In this document: in pieces, positions 55,608-64,000 of the stretch | Position numbering within the stretch: the first letter of the stretch is position 1 | Layout of the letters: each line of letters begins with the position of its first letter | NCBI GenBank assembly: GCA_964035575.1 | Contig: OZ037885.1 | Span: forward strand, 248,001-312,000 | From: Rhynchopus sp. YZ270_cl-10 | Lineage: Eukaryota; Euglenozoa; Diplonemea; Diplonemida; Diplonemidae | Direction: 5' to 3' | DNA: 64,000 nucleotides | Position numbers and translations under genes: made by a program | Notes under the pieces: model-generated | What the model was told of the DNA's origin: nothing | Database searches by the model: none | The model's input: the letters and a program-made list of their open reading frames with translations, nothing else

Positions 55608-55720
55608 ACAAAATTTTCCGCTCGCTGCGCTCGCGGGTACACCTTAAAATTTTTTTCCGCTCGCTTCGCTCGCGGAAGTACCCCTCAAAATTTTCTCCGC
55701 TCGCTTCGCTCGCGGAAAGA
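55608..55720 (+). repeat. Three tandem CCGCTCGC hairpins
   Basis: CCGCTCGCTTCGCTCGCGG-type palindromes occur three times about 35-45 bp apart, each followed by a short ACACC or ACCCC-type segment and A/T-rich spacer. The first has GCTGCGCTC in the loop region. Confidence 0.8.
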
Positions 55721-56753
55721 CACCCCAATGTGGACTGTTACGTGAAATCAAAAAACGGGCGCGGGAAATTTTTTTTGAGCCTCCCACGATTTCACAAAAA
55801 CCCAAAAATTAGCGTCAGGCCCTGGTTTCCCCATTTTCCCGTGAATTTTCACACCTCTTCCAACTTTGTCAGGGAGGAACGCGCGCGAAGCGCGCGCGAC
55901 GACCGCTTGTGTGGGGAGAAAGCTCGGAATGTACTTTTCTGAAGGGGAAAAAAAAAATCTTCTTCAAAATTCGCACCCGAAGAAGGAGCGAAGAATCCCT
56001 GAAAATTGGTCGAAAAAAGAAAAAAACTAAGCAATCCACTACTTCACCTTCACTTTCCCCTTTTTTGTTGAGGTACCTTTCTCTTTATCGCGGTGCCGCT
56101 GTATGAACCACAAAATTTTCTCCATTTTCCCATCAAACAAAGTTAAGTTCATCGTGTCATATGCCTCTTAGACTCAGGCACATGATTCTCCACGATTCTC
56201 CATCGTGGGGGTTATCGAACCCCCCTCGGAGCTCGCGAACAAAACAGAAAGGTGAAATGGGAAACAATTCTCTTAGCAGGCTGAGCGGGGGGGGAGAAAA
56301 TGTTACTATGACTTTTTTTTTGGGGGGGGGCTAGGGCTTTTTTTTTCAGCAGAGGGTATTTTGAAAATGTTTTTTGCATGTTTTGAAAGTGCTTTGTGCT
56401 CTGTTTAATTTTGCTTGATAGTTTTCAGTAGAGGGTATGACAGGAAAGAGAGAAGAAGAAAGAAGAAAAAAAAACCCCTCTGCAAGATTTGGTGTGGTTC
56501 CCAATATGCGCAAATTTTGCGACTCTTTTTGTAGTTCTAAAAGGTGGAAAGTGCGAGCGTCGTTGCAAACATGGCGAGACTGCCCAATTTCAGCCAAAAA
56601 AATCATTCATATAAATCCTTTTAAAAACTAACATTTTGCCACTTAATTTGTCCTCACTAATCTACTACTGTGTCTTTTTTTTTTGTTTGACCGCAGCCAT
56701 TTAGGTTCTTACCCTGGGAGGCGCGAAATATTTGTAAAAAAAAAAAAAAAAAA
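55721..56753. other. Intergenic, no gene recognised
   Basis: A GCGCGCGAAGCGCGCGC palindrome lies near 55880-55897. CAG(T)AGAGGGTAT occurs twice near 56350 and 56428. No coding sequence recognised. Confidence 0.45.
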
Positions 56754-56908
56754 TGATAAATTGTGGGGTAGTGTAGTCGGTTGTGTTGCCACTACACCGG
56801 CAATTGTGCAAATCTCCACCCCCTTTTTTTAAACAATCTCCGCCACAGGGCACTGAACTGAGCCAGGCCCCTTTTTTGCTATTGATTGTTATCTTATCTT
56901 TCTTAGGA
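56754..56908 (+). repeat. R4 plus attached unit, second copy
   Basis: Duplicate of 54809-54964. In the R4 part, CACTACACCGGCA is inserted in place of the usual CACA. Confidence 0.75.
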
Positions 56909-57146
56909 CATGAGAGAACCAGTACCAGCTACGCAACAGTTTTTCCAGTCCATCTTTTCTGCAGAGGGTGCGGTACGGTGAAATATATGGGGGAGAGAAA
57001 GGCAAGGAGTGAAGGAACTAAGCTTTTTTTTTTCTTTTTAGAAATACAGATAATTGAAGATGTTGGTGGTTGAGATACCGAACCCTCGTTGAAGAGAAAG
57101 AGAGAGAGAGAATAAAAGGGAATGTGCATTAAAAGAAAGAAAAGTT

Positions 57147-57285
57147 TATAAGATGACCCTAAGCCTCTCTCGCTTAGTCACCCTGGAAGAAAAACAAAGA
57201 GAGAAAAGAGTGAAGTTGATAGTGCAAACGCCTCTGGGACGCAGGCACTGACACTCCGCGGGTTATCGAACCCCGGAGTGATGCG
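57147..57285 (+). repeat. R1 then R2 copies
   Basis: R1 (57147-57184): TATAAGATGACCCTAAGC, CTCTCTC, GCTTAGTCACC. R2 (57211-57285): GTGAAGTTGATAGTGC, CGCCTCTGGGACGCAGGCAC, CTCCGCGGGTTATCGAACCC, CGGAG. CTCCG-GGG/CCC-CGGAG pairs exactly. Confidence 0.8.
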
Positions 57286-57498
57286 TATGGGATTGATTTA
57301 CAGGGAAGCTGTAAGCAGGTATACAGTCATTACCCCATCCTGATCGGGAAGGGGACAACATGATTTAAAGATTCAAGAAAAGCACGTGTTTTAGAGAAAA
57401 GAAAATAGGGGGTGGGGTGGGTGGATGAAAACCTAACAGAATGTTGTGAAAATTCTTTTCATTTTTTTTTTTTGGTCGTTTTTTTATTGTTTTTTTTT

Positions 57499-57857
57499 GT
57501 TTTCAACTTACCTTCCTTCACCCCCCCCTGTAAGGGTAACCGTAGGTGAAGTAAGGTATAGTATTGAAATCGATGTGGGGGGGGGGAAAGGGTCAATTTT
57601 ACAAAACCAGATTTTGAGGAAAATTTTAGCTGAAAATGGGCCCCACGTATAAGCAACCGGGCTCATATTTCTCAAAATTTAAGTGGTCAAAAAATTGTCC
57701 AATTTTCGAGATTGACCCCACCACTGCACGGGCGGAGCCCAAAAAATGCAAATAAGGACCCTTTTTAATTTGTTCTCTTGAAATGTATAATTTCATGTTT
57801 TCGCGAAAAAAATTACAACTGATCCCTACAAGGGTTGAAGGAAGGTGGTTGAAAACA
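57499..57857. mobile_element. R9 inverted-repeat element, copy 2
   Basis: TGTTTTCAAC, then ACCTTCCTTCA at the left, and TGAAGGAAGGT, then GTTGAAAACA at the right. The interior shares TTGTCCAATTTTC and GTATAAGCAACCGGGCTCAT-like sequence with 22449-22733 in inverted order. Confidence 0.75.
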
Positions 57858-57984
57858 ACAGTAACAACAAGGACAAGTAATTGCTAAGGAAAAACGGGTG
57901 TGCTGTGGAAAACTCCGCGCGATTTTCGAAACCACCGTAGCATCCTGGCGATTTGCTGGAGGTGCTGATGTGCCTGGTGTGATC

Positions 57985-58300
57985 GATGTGTTGTAGTCTG
58001 TGCATTCTGTGTTCCTTCCGCACTGCTCCAACGACGACGACAATGTGGGGAGCCTGTGGACAAAAACGAGCTGGAACACGCCGAGCCTGCCGAGCTGACG
58101 TCCAACAACGCTATCGAGCAGATGGTGCTGGACGAAGAGGACAGCCCCCCTTCTTGAACGTTTCAGATGCTGGCGTCCCAGTGGGTCTGGCAGCTTACGA
58201 AGAGCGTTAGCATACCTGCAGAAGATCAGAATGCTGGGCTTATTGTAGATTATTTCTACAGGATGGAGTTCCACATCACACCCCGTTTTTTTTCCGATAG
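57985..58300 (+). pseudogene. Possible coding remnant, family unknown
   Basis: One plus-strand frame reads CGEPVDKNELEHAEPAELTS, NAIEQMVLDEEDSPPS and, past one in-frame stop, FQMLASQWVWQLTKSV, IPAEDQNAGLIVDYFYRMEF. The composition (acidic, then Trp/Tyr/Leu-rich) is more protein-like than its surroundings, but there is no recognisable domain, no clear start and no homologue I can name. A broken gene, an exon with an unrecognised intron, or chance are all possible. Confidence 0.25.
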
Positions 58301-58911
58301 CAATTACTTGTTTTTTTTTAGAATGAAGATTTTAATGTAGTAATTTTGGTGATATCCCTAGATATCTTGCACAGAATATTATTAGATAAGAAAGGGGCGG
58401 GGGGAAAATTTGGCACAATTTGGTGACCTTGTTACTGCTATGGTAATGGTAACAAAACAAAATTTCCTCGTTGCGTACGAAGCAAAAATTGTAACAAAAA
58501 AGTAACAACAGGAACAGTTGGCTTTTGCTTGTTACCAGGATGATCCCACACAACACCGGGACATCTACAGAGCATCGATGAAGGGTATTTTACTATGTCA
58601 GTATGGTTGGAACAAAAGTATTTTTTTCTTTTGGTGCCAACCATCAAAAAAGGCCGCACAGAAGAAAGATGGCAATCGGACAATGCTGTCCAATTGCATA
58701 CCTTTGAATCAGTGACTTCGAGCAAAAAGAAAAAATAGAAAAAGAAAGAAAAAGAAAAAACCAGATGAACTGTGCATTACAATAAAAGAAATAAGAGCGA
58801 GAAAGCAGGGGGAAGAGTGACGTTCATTTGCCCGCCTCTACGTGAGAGTAAACACAGTTACACACAAACACTTACAAAGAGAAATAGAAACTTAACACTC
58901 TTCGCATGTAA
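58301..58911. other. Intergenic, no gene recognised
   Basis: Contains GGTAACAAAACAAAATT and TTGTAACAAAAAAGTAAC near 58448-58505, reminiscent of the interior of the 23480-23989 MITE, and A-rich runs. Confidence 0.45.
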
Positions 58912-59046
58912 AAACCCATGGGAGAGGTTGTGGCGAAACGCACACCTCGACCTGTTTGGCGAGGCGTGGTTCTGCAGCGCGGTTCGTCACTCCTGGAACC
59001 GTAAAGTGTGTTCAAAAATGCTTTGTTTTCTATTTCCTCCTTCGGC
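58912..59046 (+). repeat. R6 repeat
   Basis: Near-identical to 39127-39262: CCCATGGGAGAGGTTGTGGC through GCGCGGTTCGTCAC and AAAGTGTGTTCAAAAATGC. Confidence 0.8.
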
Positions 59047-59160
59047 GGCAAAAATACGAAAATGGCATTGTTAATTATACCATCTACTTTCGATGGAGGA
59101 CAAGAACAACAACAAGAGAAAGAGAGAGAAAAAAAAGAAGGGAAAAAAAAAAAAAGGTTT

Positions 59161-59199
59161 TGTGAGATGTACCTCAGCCTCGCTGTGCGCAGTCACCTA
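59161..59199 (+). repeat. R1 hairpin repeat, diverged
   Basis: TGTGAGATGTACCTCAGC, CTCGCTGT, GCGCAGTCACC. Confidence 0.6.
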
Positions 59200-60426
59200 T
59201 AGTATAGAATAGGAATCGGAGCATCTCCACGATGCCCTTGCTCCCCGAAAAGAAAAAAAAAGAAAGTCAAATTCATACACTCTCCATTCAAAAGAAAGCA
59301 CACAAAAGAAGGGGAACCACAAAAAAGTGAGAAGAGGGGAAAAATCCCGATTTTAGATGCAGTGTATCGGTTATGTGTTATGTTTAGCGTTTATTTTTTT
59401 TTTTTGGGTCGCTTCTGTGATAAGGGGGTTTGGGGAGGGGAGGATTTCCTTCGATAAAACCACAAGATGGGAGTTGCCCATCGGCTCCTTTTGTATAACT
59501 CTGATAGGTAAGGAAAAGGAAAAAGGGGGGTTTTTTTCCCCCTGTTGATTGCTCAATTGCTCTGTTTGCGTGATTGGCGACCGTATCGGAGGTCCTTTAA
59601 ACTGCGCTTTGTAGGAATAAAAAGAAAGAAATAAAAGAAAAACAAAAAGACGCAGTTGGAGGGTAGTGGGTAGTATATGCTGAGATATGACACAAGGCAG
59701 GCGGGCTCCACCGATAAAAATCAAAGTTGCTTTGGTTAATCAGGGGCCAGTTGCTTGCCTTCTTCATGATCCCAACACACACCTCTGAGTGACCCTTCCC
59801 CTTTATTGTCCCACTACAAAGTTTTCCATATCATTATCATTGACCTAGGGTGACCAGGCACCACCCAGAAAACGAACTCAAGAAAATAAGAAAAAGCTAC
59901 TCACCCAGAAAAAGTTGGAAAATTCCAACAATTTCTTTTCTGGGTGCGTTTTTGTTTTTTTGATTGGTGTAAAGAAAGCGGTGTGAGGGGAGGTGCTGTT
60001 TCTTTATTGGTAGCTATTTTTGTTCACTGTAACCTACCGAGGTAGGCGTGACGCTGACTGCAACAGTATTTTTTTTTCTTTTTTGCTAGCCGCGCCACAT
60101 GGTACTGTCTCTTGCTTAGTTTTGTTGTTGTGCTACTTAGCGGGGGGGGACAGTTTCCCTTTTCTTCTTGGGGGCACAGCCCGCACACCTCCCCCCAAGG
60201 TGTGTCAGAGCCTTGACTCTGGGCTGACAAAAGGGGGCGAACCCCCATGTCAAAAGTTTAAAAAAAAAAAAATTTGCCTTTTTTTTTTCGTTCGCATCCA
60301 AAAGGCCCCCCTCAGAGTGTCTCAATAGCAGAGATACATAAAGTGCAGCTCCACGTGTTACGGTGATGCCTTGTGGGGTCGGACGAAAGGGAAGGGAAAA
60401 TAAAAGAAAAGAAAAGAAAAGTTAAA
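59200..60426. other. Intergenic, no gene recognised
   Basis: A short foldback (CACCCAGAAAA near 59910 with TTTTCTGGGTG near 59936). GCCCGCACACCTCCCCCCAA near 60179 also occurs near 41586, each time followed by AGAG-CTCTGGG hairpin-like sequence, a further short repeat family. Confidence 0.5.
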
Positions 60427-60702
60427 AAGATAAAACCTAAGCCTCGCTGTGCTTAGTCAGCTGATCGTTAACAAAACAAAAACAAAAAACAAAAAACAAA
60501 AAAAGTGAAGTTGCTAGTGCAAACGCCTCTGGGACGCAGGCACTGACACTCCGCGGGTTATCGAACCCAAAAAAAAAAAAAAAAAAAAAAAACTTAAGCA
60601 ACGGAAAAAGAAACGAAACTTAGCGAAGAGAGAGAGAAAGAGAAAGAGAGAGAAAGAAATTGATAGTAAGATCATCCTGAATCTCGCCTTTGCTAATCCA
60701 CT
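60427..60702 (+). repeat. R1, R2 and diverged R1 in succession
   Basis: R1 (60427-60462): CCTAAGC, CTCGCTGT, GCTTAG. R2 (60504-60569): GTGAAGTTGCTAGTGC, GGACGCAGGCACTGACAC, GGGTTATCGAACCC, cut by an A run. A worn R1 (60662-60702): AGTAAGATCATCCTGAATC. Confidence 0.7.
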
Positions 60703-61090
60703 AAAGACGAATGGGGGAGGGGGCCCTTTTTTTTCTTTCCTCCGATTTTTTTCTGCCCCTATTAGGAAGGGTTTCTGTACTTATCACTTGCTATAGACTG
60801 GCTGCTTACATGCAGCCTTCATAGTCTAATCACTAAGCCTAGTCTGAATGGCGATGACGTGTTTGTGAAGAGAGAAAAGCGAAGAAGGGTGGTAAACCTG
60901 ATTTTGTTTTTGGATTTGCGCACCACTGGCAATGTGAAACATTTTTCTCTTTTTTGCACTTTGGAATCACAAATTTAAGAAAAAAAAAAAAAAAAAAGCT
61001 TTGGAAAATTGGATGCGGCCAACATGGGGCATGCAAGTTGAAAATAGAGAGAAGAGAGTAATCGTTGAGATTTGAAAATTTCGTTAAAAG

Positions 61091-61131
61091 AAAGTATTTT
61101 CATCATATGCAATCAATAAATTGATAGTATA
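61091..61131 (+). repeat. R7 repeat, left half, interrupted
   Basis: AGTATTTTCATCATATGCAA, TCAATAAATTGATAGTATA; the rest of R7 (ATATGGTGAGGGATCAAC) resumes at 62421, beyond the palindromic element. Confidence 0.85.
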
Positions 61132-62420
61132 ATAAGGCACGGTCCATAAACCACCCCCCCCCAAAAGGTAACCTGGGGTCCTTATTTTTATTTCATCTGG
61201 GTTCTACTGGGACTTTCTCCCCGATTTTTTTTTTAATGAACTCAGAGTTAAGTTTCTGGGTTCAATAAAAAAAACGACGAGCAAAAAGTCCAATTGGAAA
61301 TATGATGGATACCCCCCGAGAGCAAAATAAACCAACGGTAAAAATTGGTACCCTTGGTTTCCTATAGGTTCCTATAGGAAACCTACATTTTCCCATAATT
61401 TCCCACACAACTTACTTGACAACAGGATGAAAACAAATACAAAAATGGCAAAAGTGAGTAAAACCGTGCAAGGGGCACTGGACTTTGCTAGGGCTCTGGG
61501 GGAAACGCAGTTCTCAGGGGAGAGACTCGCAAGGAGGTTCTTGCCTACGCGAAGGCACGCAGTTGTTACCGTAGGGGTTTCCGGGAAGACGTGTGGTTCA
61601 AAGCTTTATGGAAAGCGAGAGGAATATCCCTCATCCTTCACAGGAAGAACACCACCCGTGAGGGACGCGCGGTCCAACTGTATTTCTGCAGTAACCTGGA
61701 TGAGTGTGTGGGTGTGCCATCAGAAGGTACGTTTTGCACAAGCCTTCCGCGTGTTTGGAGGCACGGACAACGACGCCGCTGCCATTCTCCTTGCTGTAAG
61801 GGGTAAATACGCGTTGTTCACCCCTCCGTACCTTCTGATGGCACCCACACACTCATCCAGGTTACTGCAGAAATACAGTTGGACCGCGCGTCCCTCACGG
61901 GTGGTGTTCTTCCTGTGAAGGATGAGGGATATTCCTCTCGCTTTCCATAAAGCTTTGAACCACACGTCTTCCCGGAAACCCCTACGGTAACAACTGCGTG
62001 CCTTCGCGTAGGCAAGAACCTCCTTGCGAGTCTCTCCCCTGAGAACTGCGTTTCCCCCAGAGCCCTAGCAAAGTCCAGTGCCCCTTGCACGGTTTTACTC
62101 ACTTTTGCCATTTTTGTATTTGTTTTCATCCTGTTGTCAAGTAAGTTGTGTGGGAAATTATGGGAAAATGTAGGTTTCCTATAGGAACCTATAGGAAACC
62201 AAGGGTACCAATTTTTACCGTTGGTTTATTTTGCTCTCGGGGGGTATCCATCATATTTCCAATTGGACTTTTTGCTCGTCGTTTTTTTTATTGAACCCAG
62301 AAACTTAACTCTGAGTTCATTAAAAAAAAAATCGGGGAGAAAGTCCCAGTAGAACCCAGATGAAATAAAAATAAGGACCCCAGGTTACCTTTTGGGGGGG
62401 GGTGGTTTATGGACTGACCC
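61132..62420. mobile_element. 1.29-kb near-perfect palindromic element inside R7
   Basis: Ends near GGCACGGTCCATAAACCACC and, inverted, GGGTCAGTCCATAAACCACC. Arms of about 590 bp (61142-61733 and 61823-62414) are essentially identical, around a unique centre of about 90 bp. Both arms carry the same open frame start (MKTNTKMAKVSKTVQGALDF), running inward from 61427 plus and 62129 minus. ATA lies next to both ends. No catalytic protein is visible. Confidence 0.8.
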
Positions 62421-62530
62421 ATATGGTGAGGGATCAACAAAAATGTTCCCATCTTTCTTTTTATGTCGTATATTTCGTTAAAAGAAAGAAAAGTTTATCA
62501 GATGACACTAAACCTCTCGTGTTTAGTCTG
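62421..62530 (+). repeat. R7 right half followed by R1
   Basis: ATATGGTGAGGGATCAAC and TGTTCCCATCTTTC (to about 62460), then R1 at 62494-62530: TATCAGATGACACTAAAC, CTCTCGT, GTTTAG. This R1 shows a paired change, CTAAAC/GTTTAG for CTAAGC/GCTTAG. Confidence 0.8.
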
Positions 62531-62847
62531 ATTAGATTATTCTTTGGTCACCTTGAAGAAAGATGGAGTACTGTGTATTGTCAGCGTTCACCACCATCTC
62601 CTTTGCCGTTCCGACGAATCTGAGCCTGTGAGACGATTCGGTCAGGATACGAGCATTAAAAAAAAAACACAAAAAAAAAAAAAAAATCCACAAATTTTCA
62701 ATTCAAGAGGCCACCTAGTAGCCGCACATTCCTTTGAGTCTTAAAGTTCGTAAAAGACTGAAAGAAGCCGTTAAAAAAAAACCCCCACGACAACAAAAAA
62801 CCTGTATTTTTGGAGAGAGAGAGAGAGAGAGAGAAGAAAGAGAGAGA

Positions 62848-62950
62848 CAATCACCTACCGAGGTAGGATCTGTACACAATGTCGCCCGAAGGCTTTGTAC
62901 TTAATCGGTATAGACGGAGGTCGTCCTCAACCCTAGAAAGTAGCTTTTAT
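62848..62950 (+). repeat. R5 repeat, long copy
   Basis: GACAATCACCTACCGAGGTA, GGATCTGTACACAATGTCGC, CTTAATCGGTATAGACGG, CTCAACCCTAGAAAGTAGC, preceded here by a GAGA run in place of T's. Confidence 0.8.
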
Positions 62951-63659
62951 TTGTTGATTTGCATTCAAAGTGCTGTTTTGTACACAAAAGTTGCATCTTC
63001 AAAGTTTTAGAGTAAGGGGGGTGGGTTAAAAGGGGTCACGTGAAGAAAATAAAGTAGTTGGCAAAGATTTCAGTACATCATGTTTCAGTCCTAACTGCAT
63101 ACATTAGTCGTAACAGAGGGGGACATCGTCAGTGCAAGACCCTCCGTGATGTAAAGAGATTCAGCCACTGTTGCTATTATCAAACAGTTTTTCCGGTCTA
63201 CTTGTCTTTTCCTAGAACTCAAAAACCACAAAACCAAACGTATAAAACATTTGCGACTTGGCTTCTGTCAGCTGGCAAGGGAGGTGTCGCTACTCACCTG
63301 TCCGAAGACTGCTGCCCTTTTTTTTTTTTTTTACCTCAACAATTGAATATATTTTCTTTTTTGAATTTATTTATTTGGTTGAGCGGGGGTGGGGGGTGAT
63401 GGTGTGTAGGACGTAATAGGGAAACTTGGAACAATGAATACACCTCACATGCACATTTTTGGGGGCAACTTTTTAAATTTTTTGGAATGTCGGATGGAAT
63501 TCGACCAGATTTGTATAGGTATTTTTATGTGGGACCCAATCCCACAAAAAAAAGGCAGAAAAAATGACTTCCCACATTTTCCAACAAAAAGTGCCTTTTC
63601 CCCCCATTTGCATTACTGAATTCGACACAACAACAACAACAAAAAACAATGCAACAACT
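62951..63659. other. Intergenic, no gene recognised
   Basis: A 113-codon open frame at 63058-63399 (MAKISVHHVSVLTAYISRNR) has no family resemblance and runs into a T run. I do not call it a gene. Confidence 0.45.
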
Positions 63660-63806
63660 GGTGCTCCGGGAGGGGTCGATATTGACAGGTCGCTGACACA
63701 GGAACTCTATACACACACCCCCTGATATTGACAGGTCGCCAACAGGTCACCGACAGGTCGTGACACGTCGCTGACAGGTCGTTGACCGACTTCCGGAAGC
63801 ACCAAC
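63660..63806 (+). mobile_element. R8 inverted-repeat element with GACAGGTCG units
   Basis: Opens TGGTGCTCCGGGAGGGG and closes TTCCGGAAGCACCA. Between them lie seven or so TTGACAGGTCGC-like units. Related to 38149-38288 and to the segment at 42474-42535. Confidence 0.7.
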
Positions 63807-64000
63807 AACGTTTTTTTTTTTTTTTTTTTTTTTTTTGTGTGAAGTTCAGGCTCTCCGCTAGGATTTCCGATTTTGAAAATATTCTGTTGATGGTCCACGT
63901 TGGTGGGGTACATGCTTGCGCCGCAGGCGCACGGTGTGCAACTTTTTTTTTTACCAACGCCCGATTTTGACTTTTTTGGGACGTTTGAGCACTCACCTCT

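Noticed and set aside
57813-58274. Minus-strand frame of 153 codons
   Set aside because: It ends inside an R9 terminal repeat and shows no family features; the plus-strand reading looks more protein-like.
61427-62129. The two facing MKTNTKMAKV frames as functional genes
   Set aside because: Each frame runs across the palindrome centre into the inverse of its own arm, so the predicted C-terminal half is antisense sequence.

Overview
The window reads as nuclear DNA of a unicellular eukaryote. Open frames are interrupted by short GT-AG introns (52, 80 and 112 nt), proteins carry long disordered and low-complexity stretches, and the encoded families (DEAD-box-like helicase fold, EF-hand, ankyrin, beta-propeller, PP2C phosphatase, senescence/spartin domain) are eukaryotic. 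I cannot name the species or lineage. There is no rRNA, convincing tRNA, CRISPR array or retroelement with reverse transcriptase.

Layout. Five host genes lie on the minus strand in the first 36.5 kb: a degenerate DEAD-box-like protein with an EF-hand (869-4885), an ankyrin-repeat protein (5473-7798), a beta-propeller-like protein (10872-13034), a PP2C-type phosphatase (23981-25566) and a senescence-domain protein (35502-36437). The only other convincing gene is on the plus strand, a hAT transposase (29859-31950) inside its own element (29587-32182). From 36.4 kb to the end (about 27.5 kb) I see no intact gene, only repeats.

Repeats dominate the rest. (a) Terminal-inverted-repeat DNA elements fall into several groups by target-site duplication (TSD): TA (Tc1/mariner-like), 8 bp (hAT-like), 9 bp (Mutator-like) and 4-7 bp groups. 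Many are palindromic and nested, especially at 26.9-35.1 kb, 41.0-45.0 kb and 46.7-49.6 kb, and many sit in runs of C or G. Several carry tandem arrays (6-, 8- and 9-bp units). (b) Short dispersed structured repeats, named here R1 to R10: R1 is a hairpin of about 36 nt with a CCTCTCG loop; R2 contains GCAAACGCCTC and often ATCGAACCCC; R3 contains CGACTGACCCAC; R4 contains GTAGTGTAGTTGCC; R5 contains GACAATCACCTA; R6 contains GAGAGGTTGTGG; R7 contains GCAATCAATAAATTG; R8 contains tandem TTGACATGTCC; R9 has termini with ACCTTCCTTCA; R10 contains GAAATACAAAGCCCTC. By eye nearly all copies of R1-R5 and R10 lie in one orientation, opposite to the reading strand of the host genes. That is the most unusual property of the window.

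The host genes do not form an obvious pathway. A calcium-binding pseudohelicase, a phosphatase and scaffold-like proteins (ankyrin, propeller) could belong to signalling, but nothing in the sequence ties them together. Repeat families and strand counts were found by reading, not by alignment software, so copy numbers are minimums and short-repeat boundaries are good to a few bases.
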